Notes: a model not told the origin generated them from the sequence alone. A stretch of 64,000 nucleotides of DNA from Cololabis saira (GCF_033807715.1 NC_084592.1:29639419-29703418); one strand, 5' to 3'. Counted from the stretch's first letter, positions 1 through 10,589 are shown. Numbers and translations: made by a program.

Positions 1-1
1 T

Positions 2-493
2 CGCTCACACCGCTCCAACATTCGTCTCATCGGCTTAGCAGAAAACACGGAGGGGAGGGATGCTGAAGCTTTCCTGGAGAGGTGGCTCCCGGACATCCTC
101 GGAGCGGAGCTTTTCTCCGCACCTGTGCGCATTGAGCGGGCTCACTGCATCCCGACCGGTCCCGCAAAACCCACGAGCCCAGCCTCACCTCCTGGACCGC
201 TGATTATGAAGTTTTTAAACTTCAAAGACAAAGTCCGTGTAATGAAAGCCGCACAGGAAAAAGGCAAGGTTATTCACGAAAACAGGCAAGTGAAGTTTTT
301 TTCTGACTTTTCTGTCGAAGTGCAGCGCCAGAGGAAAGCTTATGATGCGGTGAAGCAGAGGCTCCGTTCAGAGGGAATCAAATATGGTCTGCAATTTCCT
401 GCTAAACTCTGTATCACACATTATGGGAAAAACATAACTTTTCAGATACCTCGGGATGTTCACACGTTTCTCCAGAATACAAACAAAGAGTGA
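2..493 (+). CDS. L1 ORF1p, C-terminal part (5' end outside window)
   Basis: The frame is open from base 2 to a TGA ending at 493, so the first methionine at 125 is only internal. Residues resemble the L1 ORF1p RNA-binding module: an RRM-like piece near IRLIGLAENTEG, the IERAHCIP segment, and the basic C-terminal domain with FLNFKDKVRVMKAA and VKFFSDFSVEVQRQRKAYD. ORF1p of this family is an RNA-binding chaperone that coats L1 RNA in the cytoplasm. The visible part shows no stop or frameshift. ORF2 lies about 790 bases downstream on the same strand. Confidence 0.8.
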   Translation, partial: RSHRSNIRLIGLAENTEGRDAEAFLERWLPDILGAELFSAPVRIERAHCIPTGPAKPTSPASPPGPLIMKFLNFKDKVRVMKAAQEKGKVIHENRQVKFFSDFSVEVQRQRKAYDAVKQRLRSEGIKYGLQFPAKLCITHYGKNITFQIPRDVHTFLQNTNKE

Positions 494-1285
494 CTTTTTT
501 TTTCTTCCCCTTTCTCAACATGCGCTGCGCATGATGTGACGTTCAAGTTACACCTGGAAAACTCGACTTCAGAGGCAATGTTTCGTTTTCTCTTGTGAGT
601 TTATGTCTGTCGCCATCTGAAGATAGCACATTATAGATGGTAATGGAGAGATGGCCTAGTGTGGACTATTAAAAGACAAAACTATACTATCACTGATTAC
701 TCCAGTCATTAAGGTAAATAATCCGCTCCAATTTAGATTTTGGTTTGTTCTAGTTGCTTGTTCACAAGTGTAAGTGACTAATACATCGTACAAAAAGTGA
801 CTTTTGTAATTTAAGTTGTGAGCAATTTGACAGCTAGGTAAAAGGTGTTTTATTTTATTTTTTTCAAATAATATAAACAGTTCTCTGACTTTGTGATGAA
901 CAATTTAATTTTAAAATCATTTCCTCACATGCAAAATGGCCATTATACAATTGAGACTATAGGTTAGAGATAAATGGTAGCAGAGGTGAGTTCATTTCGT
1001 TTATTGCAGCTCCTCTGTGTAGGAGCAATAAGAGCCAAGGAAGTTGGTATATTAATCTGGTTTTGACTGTAGGATAGGAAGGCAGTCGGCAGCTGTTGGT
1101 ATGGAGTTAAGGTTTTCTTATTTTGCAGGTTCTGGCAAAATGTTCGTTTTTTTTGTTTTTCAATGTGTTTTTTTTTACTATTTTACCCTGTCTCCTTGCT
1201 TTTCTTGTGACATTGATATATCGAGCGGTGATGCAGAAATACAGATACAGATTCCTCTCTAACATAATGCTTTCTATAATGTTCC
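494..1285 (+). other. L1 inter-ORF spacer, AT-rich
   Basis: No coding frame of note. The stretch lies between ORF1 and ORF2 of the L1 copy and is rich in T runs. I see no second promoter or structured RNA that I can support. Confidence 0.5.
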
Positions 1286-2074
1286 ATGGCTAGTAACCAG
1301 CTATGTAAAATATCTTCTTGGAATGTCCGAGGCCTGGGTAGACTGGTGAAATTAAAACAAGTTATGACTAGGTTTCGGCACCTGGGGTCTAAAATTGTGT
1401 TTCTTCAGGAGACGCACTTGACTCAGGGTGAGGTTATCAGGTTGAGGACAAGGTGGCAAGGACAGGTATTTGCTGCTAATTACTCATCCCTTGCTAGGGG
1501 TGTGGTCATATTAATCCATAAATCCATCCCTTTTCAAATAAATACCACCACTCTGGATCCTGGGGGAAGATTTATTATTCTATAGGGTACTCTATTTGAT
1601 CAACATCTTTATTTAGTAAATGTCTACGGCTCTAATAAAGACGATCCACAATTTTATAACAACATTTTTCTAACACTCTCATCACTAAGGGGGGAAATTA
1701 TAATGGGTGGGGACTATAATTGTGCATTGAACCCCAATATTGATCGAAATGGTAATCAAGACTCTTCCCACAACCAATCTAGGAAGGTAATCCTTAACTT
1801 TATGGATGAGTTGGGCCTGTGTGATGTCTGGAGGGAGTTGAATACAGATAAGAGAGAATCCTCCTGCTATTCAGCTACACATAAAACTCTTTCATGGTTG
1901 GACTTCTTTTTGATTTCTAGGACTTCACTTTGTAATGTTGAGAACTGCTATTACAGTGGCATAATAATTTCTGACCATGCAACAGTGTCTATAGAATACA
2001 GTACTTCTAAAGAATTCTGCGAACCTCCCAGGTGGAGATTTGATACCAAGTGGCTGGGAGACAGTTTGTCATGA
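1286..2074 (+). pseudogene. L1 ORF2 endonuclease domain, one in-frame stop
   Basis: This is the N-terminal apurinic-like endonuclease of L1 ORF2, which nicks target DNA to prime reverse transcription. Visible family landmarks are ISSWNVRGL at the start, IVFLQETHL, ARGVVILIHKSIPF, MGGDYNCALNP, WLDFFLISR and IISDHATVSIE. The first ATG is at 1286. A TAG at 1583-1585 interrupts the frame, which then resumes in the same register until a TGA at 2072-2074. Apart from that stop the domain looks well preserved, so decay is recent or mild. The following ORF2 region is in another frame, consistent with an internal deletion. Confidence 0.85.
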
Positions 2075-2127
2075 TGCACAACGTCAGACTATCAACACCA
2101 GATTGAAACTTTTAATTTAAATGGATT

Positions 2128-2595
2128 ATGCGTACATACATTACTCCTGCCCTGTTACATCGCTTTGATGACAACAATCCTGATTTCTGTAATAAATGTA
2201 GCGAAGAAGAAGGAACTTTATTACACTGCCTATGGAGTTGCCCCAAAATTAAAACATTCTGGGAAAAGGTCATACAAACTACATCTGATATTATATCTAT
2301 CAAACTGCCGGTCTGCCCGCGGGTATTTATCTTAGGACTATTTTCAGATGAGTTAGGAGTGTCCGGTGCGAATAAAAAAATTGTCATTTTGTGCTCACTT
2401 CAGGCTAAACACTGTATAGCAACTTCCTGGAAGAGCACTGAACCTCCCATAGTTAAACATTGGTTTAACAGTCTTTCCAACATTCTAGCCATGGAGAAGT
2501 TAACCTACACCACCAAGGGGAAATTACAGGGTTTATTTAAGTTATGGGAACATTTTATTAAATATCTTGAAAGTCACCAATCAGGAAGTGTATAA
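2128..2595 (+). pseudogene. L1 ORF2 C-terminal cysteine-rich region
   Basis: An open 155-codon stretch with the L1 ORF2 tail pattern: MRTYITPALLHRF, then a cysteine/histidine cluster (FCNKCSEEEGTLLHCLWSCPKIK spans 2185-2253) and a basic end before TAA. It follows the endonuclease by about 50 bases, so the whole reverse transcriptase is missing. The 3' UTR continues to the poly(A) near 2836. The internal methionine at 2128 is not a real start. Confidence 0.8.
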
Positions 2596-2984
2596 AGGAA
2601 ATGTGATATTCAACACATCAGCTCTCTAGGTATGCAGGGATATATGTATATTTTTTTATTTTAATTATTTATTATTTTTTTATCTTATTGAATTTTCATT
2701 TATTCATTTATATATGTTATCAGTAGTTCTTGTTTTTGTCTTTTCTTTTCTCTATGAATGTGGACATGTAAATCATTAATGAATATGTCATGTTAAATCT
2801 GAAAACCCAATAAATATCATTTTCAAAAAAAAAAAAGATTCAAGCAAACTAAGTAATTGTTTGCTTAATACAAATTGGTAAAAATATTGAGATCAAATGG
2901 TCAAAAAGTAAACTTCCCTGACAAATAAGAAATAAAGAGATAAATGGGATGTCATCTTTGGAAGCTATTTCCCCTTTCTTTTTT

Positions 2985-3345
2985 TCAGTCATCTTGGATC
3001 TTGGTATTCGGTCGGTACTATTTCAGGAGCACAACAATAATTTTTTGTGGCAATATTGTGATCAATAGTTTGTAGAACAACCTTGAGAAAAGATAAATTG
3101 AAGTGGTATTCTCCTCTAATACTTCATCAGCCTCTCACTTGGTTGTGGAGGATTTTGGTCCATTCTTCTTTTCATCATTGCTTCAGTTCATTGAGGTTTT
3201 GTTGGCTTTTACTTATGCACAACTCTCTCAAGGTCTCAGCTTAACATTTTAATTGCATTGAGGTCAGGACTTTGACAAAGCCATTTAACCTTGATGAAAA
3301 CCTTGATTATTTTATTTTTCAGCTGATTGGGTGTGAATTTGCTGC
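2985..3345 (-). pseudogene. Tc1-like transposase, C-terminal remnant
   Basis: Read on the minus strand the segment gives WLCQSPDLNAIK followed by DLERVVHK, then a piece resembling the family's EEWTKIPPQ, matching the last catalytic block and C-terminus of Tc1-family DDE transposases. Several stops and frameshifts are present. No matching inverted terminal repeat was seen on either side. It looks like an old, inactive fragment. Confidence 0.6.
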
Positions 3346-3738
3346 TGTGCTTCAGATCCTTTATCCTGTCATTTTTCACCAAACCTTAACTGTCAGATAG
3401 ATGACTGCACATTTGCCACTGAAATATTCAGAGAGGAGTAAACAGAGCTCATGATGAGACATACAGGATGATGTCATCATCATGGAAAAGTTCATTCATT
3501 CATGATGTCACTGTGATAGCCTACAGAAAAATTCATGCTTGACTGAATGACTGCAAGGTGCCTAGTTACACTGGGTGTAACCCTATATCTCAAGTAAATG
3601 CTGTGTTTTGTTTTCACCAACCAAATAACTTCTCTGGGTTGTTTGGCGTTGCAACCTTGGGGCAACTTTGCTGGGACATCTGGCAACTATTATAACCTTT
3701 TGATGCCAGGCATATGAAATAATACACAGAAAACCCCT

Positions 3739-3903
3739 TCACTCACTCACTCACTCACTCACTCACTCACTCACTCACTCACTCACTCACTCACTCACTC
3801 ACTCACTCACTCACACACTCACTCACTCACTCACTCACTCACACACTCACACACTCACACACTCACACACTCACACACTCACACACACACACACACACAC
3901 ACA
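3739..3903. repeat. (ACTC)n microsatellite grading into (CA)n
   Basis: About 165 bases of four-base units, mainly CACT/ACTC, that pass through mixed ACACACTC units into pure CA. No coding content. Confidence 0.97.
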
Positions 3904-4029
3904 CTTCATTCATTATATATTAAAATGAAAAATACCCCAACTGTAGTCTTTAATAGATTCTAAATAATGTATTTATTTATGTTTATTTGTCCATCCATCA
4001 TCCATCCATCCATTTTCATCCATTTATTC

Positions 4030-4600
4030 CTCTCCACCTAAATGGAGAGGGCAGGCCACCCTTTTCCGGTTGACAAGCATGGCCTCAGATTTGGAGGTGT
4101 TGATTCTCATCCCTGCCGCCTTGCACTCGGCTGAAAACCGCTCCAGCACATGCTGAAGGTCCTGGCCTGATGAAGCCAACAGGGCAACATCTGCAAAAAG
4201 CAGACATGGAATCCTTTGGTTCCCAAACTGGCCCCCTCCGGCTCCTGGCTACGCATAGAAATCCTGTCCATAAAGATTATGAACAAAATCGGTGACAAAG
4301 AGCAGCCCTGCCGAAATCCAACATGCACTGGGAACAGGTCTGACTTACTGCTGGCAATGTGAACCGAGCTCCTGCTCCAGTCAGAGAGAGACCGAACACC
4401 CCTTAGCAGAGGGCCCCGGACCCCATACTCATGAAGCACCCCCCACAGAATACCACGAGGGACAAGGTCCATTCCCTTCTCCAGATCCACAAAAGCACAT
4501 GTGGACTAGTTGGGCAAACTCCCATAAACCCTCAAGCAGGGAGCTGTTCCAGTGTTCCTCGACTGGGACGAAATCCTCATTTATTTTTCATTGTACAATC
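4030..4600 (-). pseudogene. Non-LTR retrotransposon reverse transcriptase fragment
   Basis: The minus-strand frame 4490-4107 starts DLEKGMDLVPRGILWGVL and continues through VGFRQGCSLSPILFIIFMDRIS, the fingers and palm landmarks of a LINE reverse transcriptase. The downstream end reads as a degraded DD-box region and the KSEAMVL-type thumb. Flanking bases 4491-4600 and 4030-4106 continue the homology in other frames. The FADD catalytic box is not intact. I cannot assign the clade with certainty. Confidence 0.75.
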
Positions 4601-4804
4601 TTTAATTAGGGCCTGAGCACTTACAGTGCGAAGGCCTTATCGTATCTGTAGGAATTTTTTTTTCGTTTTTTTTTTCTTCCTTCTTCCGACGAAATGAGGG
4701 CCTTTTTGCCCCCCTAAACGTGCCCCAAAAGTTACCAAATTTTGCACGCAAGCCAGGCCTGGCGAAAAATTTGATATTGAATGGTTTGCATTAATGGGCG
4801 TGGC

Positions 4805-5513
4805 CTAATGGCCAGTGGCGCCAGCAGAAAAAAATCTGATGGTGGCTAGTGGGTGGCAAGGCAAATTCTTAGGGTGGCATACCCAACCAAAAAAAAAAAT
4901 TATATATATATATATATTAGTGCTGTCCAAGTAAACGCGTTAACGATGCGTTAACTTCACGTCCTCTTAACGCCGACAATTTTTTTAACGCATGAGATAA
5001 AGGCGCAACATTTCTGGTGCTCGTCGGCACCCGTAGCCTGAGGAAACGTATGATTGATTGAAAGATGGAGAATGAAAAGGGACTTTTGAACGGTTAGTTC
5101 ACTTTCAAAAAGATGCAGATGGTTCGCTGGACACGACTAGTTATTTGCATGTACTGTCGATTTGAAATGAATTACCATCGAAGTACGTCGAGTCTCAAAT
5201 ACCTGCAGCCAAACACACGAGCAGAGAGCGCCGCGACACGCACCGGTTGGGGAGATCTGAACGGAGCAATGGATCTACTGCATGTAACATTGGGCGTAGG
5301 GATCCCGTTGTGGTCTGATTCTTATTCTTACTAATATATATTATTGTTGTTGCTATTTCTGTTAAAAATATAGAAGCCTATGTTTAAAATATATTTCCTA
5401 GATCTACATAAATCCAATGTGCCTCCTTGGGGTGGCTAAGGGGTGGCTCAGAGTAATCCAGTGGTGGCTGTAGCCACCCCTAGCCACCACATGGTGGCGC
5501 CATTGCTAATGGC
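4805..5513. mobile_element. Non-autonomous hAT element with 8-bp target duplication
   Basis: The element body is 4813-5505 (693 bp). It begins CAGTGGCGCCA and ends TGGCGCCATTG, which are inverted repeats matching at 10 of 11 bases. It is flanked by perfect copies of CTAATGGC at 4805-4812 and 5506-5513. An 8-bp duplication plus CA-type ends is the hAT signature. Removing the element restores the surrounding copy A sequence. The interior holds a (TA)n tract at about 4902-4917, another possible repeat end starting TAGTGCTGTCC near 4919, and no transposase. Confidence 0.9.
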
Positions 5514-5772
5514 TCAACGGCGCCCGCTAGAAAACTTCCTCAAGCCCCACCATACGGTTTGACGAACATGCAGGAAAATCGGTACACACCTGTATCATGT
5601 CGCAACTTAAAGAAAAGTCCCTTGGTGCCATGGCCGAAACCGAACAGGAAGTCCGCCATTTTGAATTAATCGTGTAATTTTGGCGAAATTTATGCCATTT
5701 CTTCGGCCGTTAATGCGGCTCGAAACGTAATGTGCACCCAGGTGTGTTATACATCAAAATGTGCATCTCGAT

Positions 5773-6270
5773 GGTTTGACATAAAGAGTCGTGGGTGGTG
5801 TCATCGGACTCGGTGTTGACTCCCTCACCTTAATTGGTGCAAATTTTCCCCACTCCTTCTTCAGATTGGTCGATATTTGATAGTCCCTATTCTCTGCCAT
5901 CATTTTTGAATGGGTTGTGATAAAGACATGTGGGTGGTGTCATCGGACTCGGTATTGAGTACTTGACCTTCATTGGCCTGAATTAGCCCCACCCCTTCTT
6001 CTGATTGGTCAATATTTGATAGTCCTTATTTTCTGCTTTAACTTTTGAATGGTTTGACATAGAGTCGTGGGTGGTGTCATCGGACTCGGTTTTGACTCTT
6101 TCACCTTAATTGATGCAAATTAGCCCCGCCCCTTCTTCTGATTGGTCAATATTTGATAGTTCCTATTTTCTGCCATATTTTTTGAATGGTTTGACATAAA
6201 GTGTCATGGGTGGTGTCATATGACTTAGTTTTGAGTCCTTGATCTTTATGGGTGAAAATTGCACACGCGA
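5773..6270 (+). repeat. Tandem array, about 138-bp period, four units
   Basis: Units start at about 5773, 5912, 6051 and 6188. Each holds the same order of blocks: GGTTTGACATAAAG, GTGGGTGGTGTCATCGGACT, a GCCCCNCCCCTTCTTC block, and ATTGGTCAATATTTGATAGT. The array is part of modular repeat copy A and is matched by about two units in inverted copy B at 18957-19235. Confidence 0.9.
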
Positions 6271-6299
6271 GGGCCGGTTCATCGCTGCTTGCAGCTTTA

Positions 6300-7350
6300 A
6301 TTATTATTATTATGGGAGTGTTAGAGGGGTCTCATGTATTAATGTATCAAATACATCAGATATAATGGTGTTAAATGTTTTCCACTTTAGAGTAGCCTTT
6401 CTGACTGTAGATCATTTAACACTAAATTCTTTAAAACCCTTTTCAGACTGAGGTGCGGGAAGGATTGCTTGTGTAAAACTTTACAAAAAAGGGGTGACTA
6501 AGTATCCCTTCATTGGCATAGAGGAGAGAGTTATATGTCTTAACTTAAAGAGCCTAGAACTGCTAAAGTTACATTAGTTTTGAAAATGCATTCCTAATGG
6601 ACAACCCACATGAAATATTATGAACTTTTCAACCTCTGATGTGCCAACAGCAGCCCACACATGAAGCTATATAATTTTGGAAAAAAAAGAAAAAAAAAAC
6701 AACAAATAGTCATCGCAATAAAACAGAAAAAAATGTGTCTTTGAACAATATGCTTTGAGGTGCAATTCCAATTAGGCTGTCAGAATGGAAAAGAGCAGCT
6801 GGTTCAGTAATGTTCTGGATGTAAGAGTTACTAATTGCTAAAGCAATGTGCAGGAAATGAAAAATGAGAAGGAACTGTGTACCATTACTTCATTAATTAA
6901 GCCGGGTTTCATTTTCTGAGCTGTTGATGACTACAAAACCACATTTTTTAAAAGAAAGAAAAATACAACAGAGTAAAAGAAAAAAAATACATCATGGGAG
7001 ATATTTAGGTATTTTAGCTGGAGGTCAAGGAGCTAAGATGTGTAATTAGAGGGAAGGGATGGGGACCGTTTTCTGTGCAGCATTCATGAAAACACTGCCA
7101 GCTTTCTTAAAGTTTAAGTTTTTCTAAGTAATTGTAAGCAGAAATGAAACTAACAAATTGCTTTGCAGAAATTGAACCCAGATTCTGATTAAAGCCATTC
7201 CAGTATGTACAACTATAAATTAATTCATCACTGTTTACTCACAAAGGTTAAAGTGCTGTTTCAAAGTTCAACACTTCAGAGTTTTCTTTATTTAAAGGTT
7301 TTGTGGCTTTAGTGGGATTTATTCATAGTGTAAAACAGGAAGGGGTGGAG
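6300..7350. other. AT-rich stretch without recognisable gene
   Basis: No ORF, RNA gene or repeat could be supported. Short A and T runs only. Confidence 0.5.
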
Positions 7351-7361
7351 AAAGAGAATGG

Positions 7362-7506
<145 letters not shown>

Positions 7507-7508
<2 letters not shown>

Positions 7509-7904
7509 GTGGGGCAAGAAGGTATTTAGTCAGCCACCAATTGTGCAAGTTCTCCCACTTAAAAAGGATAGGACTAGGATTTTTACTGAAGTAATTGGTA
7601 AATTCCTCAGTAATATAAGTATTTAGTCATCTACAAACAAGCAAGATTTCTGGCTTTCACAGACGTGTAACTTCTTCTTTAAGAGGCTCCTGTGTCCTCC
7701 ACTCGTTACCTGTATTAATGGCACCTGTTTTAACTCGTTATCAGTATAAAAGACACCTGTCCACAACCTCAAACAGCCACACTCCAAACTCACTATAGCC
7801 AAGACCAAAGAGCTGACAAAGGACGTGAGAAACAAAATTGTAGACCTGCACCAGGCTGGGAAGACTGAGTCTGCAATAAGTAAGCAGCTTGGTGTGAAGA
7901 AATC
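7507..7904 (+). mobile_element. Tc1-like element, 5' end and transposase start
   Basis: The left terminal repeat begins CAGTGGGGCAAGAAGGTATT directly after the CA repeat. It is followed by an untranslated leader and the first helix-turn-helix of a Tc1 transposase (ELTKDVRNKIVDLHQAGKTE then SAISKQLGVKKS, about 7810-7904). The match stops abruptly at AAGAAATC, so the DDE domain is gone. A small piece of the same terminal repeat in opposite orientation lies at 21410-21452. Confidence 0.8.
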
Positions 7905-8340
7905 CCACCAAGAAATCCTCTTCGCTTCCTGCTCTCGGCAAAGGCAGACACTTTTCTTCTCCCGCTCCCTCCCTATCTGCCCTGCTGTTGCTCACTGTCT
8001 TTGTCTTGTTCTGTCTTGTCACTCTTTTGGAGCCTCTCTTTTCACAACCTCCGTAACTTTGGTTAGCTGGTGTCTCAGCGCAATTGACCACATTTTCTTG
8101 ATGAGAAGACCAGGCAGAGGGGAGCCCTTTTACCCCGACGGGACGTTTGCTGCTGGATACCCGATAGACTCCTGGAAGACATGGAGGATTGTGTGTCTGT
8201 CCATACTGTCGGTTGAGGATGTTGAAGATGCCTTCCTAATTGGATTTCTAATAACAGGATTTCTGCTTTTTGGACCTGGCGTATCGACAAATTCGGAAAA
8301 CGTCAACAGCTATTTTGGCCCTTTCAGAGCTGCCTGACAT
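7905..8340 (+). other. Unidentified repeat fragment with partial ORF
   Basis: The open frame starting in the Tc1 fragment continues by chance fusion to a stop ending at 8337. The later part, WKTWRIVCLSILSVEDVEDA followed by FLIGFLITGFLLFG, contains one clear hydrophobic segment. The bases after the stop read as a weak coiled coil in another frame. I think this belongs to an unrecognised transposable element rather than a host gene, because it is bounded by transposon debris on both sides. Confidence 0.35.
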
Positions 8341-8464
8341 GACTGAAGGGATAACCTGTGCCACCAACACTCAGAGTCAAACGTTTTTGGAACTCATTGG
8401 TAGGATGGAAAAGACCTTGGAGTAGTTGGAAGCTCGGCTTGGCGGGAATTGACCACAAATTCGT

Positions 8465-8580
8465 CTGTTTCCTAACACTGGAGAGACGTGGTCTCTCTTG
8501 TTGATTCCTGTCAGTACTCGCGCTGCTGCATTTTGGATCAGCTGGAGCCTATTCAGTGATGTTGTGCAACACAGGGGGCG
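8465..8580 (-). pseudogene. CR1/L2-type LINE ORF fragment
   Basis: The minus strand reads LNRLQLIQNAAARVLTGINK then RDHVSPVLG, the hallmark region after the reverse transcriptase in L2/Rex-type LINEs. The same motif occurs in the plus-strand fragment at 49156-49690. Confidence 0.8.
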
Positions 8581-8607
8581 TGCTGGTTCAGTTATCAAAG
8601 AGTCATT

Positions 8608-9190
8608 AATGATTGACAATCCTTAATAATTAATAAAGTAGATTATTTATCAAATTGAATCTTCAAAATGACTTAATCAAAACGGGGCACCACCTGATGT
8701 TATCAGGAAAATGATAACTAAACAGCAGAAATCAGTCTCAAGGTAAATTATTCTACAGAATAATAGTGAAGGAAGGAGATCCATCACAGGCCTTTGCACC
8801 CAGCGGTTGTGGCAAATATGTGTGAAATAAGCACAGACAACTTCTCTCATTCAAATTCAAATTACACAGGTGTCAAGAAGATGGTAAACAACACCTCGGA
8901 TAAATTCTGACGGCTAAACTACACAAAAACCACGACTAACTAAACATAAACACAAAACTTCAGAGTACGTGTGTGTGGGTCTCAGAACAACGTCACGTCA
9001 CGTGGACATATAGCCAAGATGGCGGACCACGTGACGTGAATCAAAGGGAAAACGGCAGACAACGTTACTTAGACCACAAGTAAAATGGCGAAAAAGTGCC
9101 ACGCGAGCCTAACAAAGAAATGGCTAGATGACGTCACGTGGCGCTACCATACACGTGATCGTCTGAAACCGGAAATGATGACTGACCAGA
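8608..9190 (-). repeat. LTR-like dispersed repeat, copy 1
   Basis: The stretch is closely similar along its length to 38058-38765 and more distantly to the arms of the inverted-repeat element at 46175-48344. Shared landmarks are TTAATAATTAATAAAG at the start, CGGGGCACCACC, and the AAGATGGCGGA plus CACGTGAC cluster near 9016-9035. Strand is assigned from related copies, in which AATAAA-type signals lie on the minus strand. I see no coding capacity. Confidence 0.6.
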
Positions 9191-9329
9191 TCACCTGGTG
9201 ACTGGGTTGCGCGTTATTTAACTACGGGGAAGGTTTCCCCCCAGGTTACTGAAAGCATGGAGGCCTCATGGTCTAAGTGCTAATGTGCCCGGTGGATGAG
9301 TGAGAAGGGAAAAAGGATGGACAGTCACC

Positions 9330-10140
9330 TTAAAATACACACGTAACAGCCGCCGGGCGGCGGGAGAAACCGTTGGCGCGACTCACGGGAGTAAACAAAA
9401 ACACTGCCGGTAATCACGCCGGCAGCTGTGAGGAATCACTTCACAGAAGCACACAGTAGCAGCCTTCGGTCCGTATGAGACCGTCGGCGCGTTACACCGT
9501 AATATACAAAACAAACAACAGTAAACACAAATCAAAGCTGACCGCTTTAAACTAACTGCCCATACACAAAGCCTCTCCTGGTTGTCTCCTGGTTGTCTCC
9601 TGGTTCTGGGTTGTCTGCGGCGCCTTGAGGATTACGGAGTTCTCGTTTCAGTTCCGGCCCATCGAGTGCTCATTAACGCTCCTGCTGGTGGTCCAGTCTG
9701 AGCAGCCCCGGTTTCCCCCTCTCCTTCCTGACTCTGAAACAAAAGGAGATAATGGTGCAGCGTGCAGCAGCCGGGCCTCCCCCCTGGTCGCGGAACCAGT
9801 CACGTCGTCTCGTGCGCGTGGGTTCCTGTTCACTTTTGTCGAAGCGTCGCGGGCCTCCCGTCTTATCGCTGACCCAGGTGGCGGGATGCTCCTCGGGCTG
9901 ATACTGGGCACGCTGACCGGAGGATGAGCTCTGCAGGTAATCCTGGTCAAGAGCGGCCCTTTCCCCCTGGCTCTGGAGCAAATGAAAAAGACCTGGAGCC
10001 CAAACCGAGCCGGAAGAAAAGAGAGAGATTGCGGGCAGTCTTTTATCCACCGGGGACGCGCTGACGTCATCAGCGCCCGCGGACCGTGCACTGTCCTTAC
10101 TGTACGCCCGCCGCTTCAGGCACACCTTCTCTTCATACCT
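9330..10140. other. GC- and CpG-rich segment of unknown origin
   Basis: High GC with many CG dinucleotides, including GCCGCCGGGCGGCGGGAG at 9349-9366 and CTGACGTCATCAGCGCCCGC at 10061-10080 (a CRE-like TGACGTCA). Overlapping frames on both strands reflect base composition only. It follows LTR-like copy 1 and may be internal sequence of that element, or a small CpG island. I cannot decide. Confidence 0.4.
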
Positions 10141-10349
10141 CCTGGACTACAAACAGGCTGGGCTTTGTAGTATTTCCTTTATTCCCCAAACCAAGAGGCC
10201 AGTGAATGAAACTCGATGCTGGTCTCAGACTGAGGCTTCAGCCAGCACTGGGCTTTAAAGTCAAATTACACATATTCACATAAATTACTTACAATCACCA
10301 GTTGGCCTCAGTTAATGGATTTCTGAGCTCATTTGATTCAACCAACCAG

Positions 10350-10510
10350 TCATAACTTTATTTTACAGAGGCTTGAATGTGTTATGGGATTAAGGAAATA
10401 TCAAGTCTGTTTTAAGTCTTATTTATTTTACAGATTACGGATTCAGATGAAACCCATGAGCTCCTCACACACCACAGCTAGTCAAGGTGTTCCACAGGGT
10501 TTCTTTGCTC
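10350..10510 (+). pseudogene. Degraded LINE reverse transcriptase fragment
   Basis: The frame gives LERLE-like sequence, YLFYRLRIQ, then SSSHTTASQGVPQG, which fits the fingers region of CR1/L2-type reverse transcriptase where GVPQG precedes the palm. The downstream YADD box is missing. Confidence 0.5.
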
Positions 10511-10589
10511 AGACAGATACTTTCAATTTTACATATGCTTCCAGTGGGTACTATTATTACAATGTATTGGATAAACTTTAATTGCTTGA

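Larger units (their letters stand above)
1..2836 (+). mobile_element. L1-type LINE, internally deleted copy
   Basis: This is a plus-strand L1 retrotransposon that begins before the window. In order it has the ORF1 C-terminal part, an AT-rich inter-ORF spacer, the ORF2 endonuclease, the ORF2 C-terminal cysteine/histidine region, and a 3' tail with AATAAA-like sequence followed by a poly(A) run near 2826-2836. The reverse transcriptase region that should lie between endonuclease and C-terminus is absent, since only about 50 bases separate them and the frame changes. The copy therefore cannot encode its own polymerase. Clade is inferred from ORF motifs. Confidence 0.85.
4611..6291 (+). repeat. 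Long modular dispersed repeat, copy A
   Basis: The copy starts AGGGCCTGAGCACTTACAGT, with a small hairpin (GCAC/GTGC), and ends in a second hairpin (GCTG CTTG CAGC) followed by TTAATTATTATT. Three related copies occur in this window (18957-20255 minus, 50720-51375 minus, 53632-54778 plus). It has no conserved ORF. The interior consists of blocks of about 138-150 bases, some in tandem. TTTAATTA occurs on both flanks and could be a target duplication. It is interrupted by a hAT element at 4813-5505. Confidence 0.75.

Noticed and set aside
3739..3903. Possible CRISPR-like regular array
   Set aside because: The unit is four bases with no spacers, so it is a simple microsatellite; the sequence is also eukaryotic.
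9648..10125. Two overlapping minus-strand frames of about 150 codons
   Set aside because: They follow from high GC in several frames at once, are arginine/serine/proline-rich, and match no domain I know.
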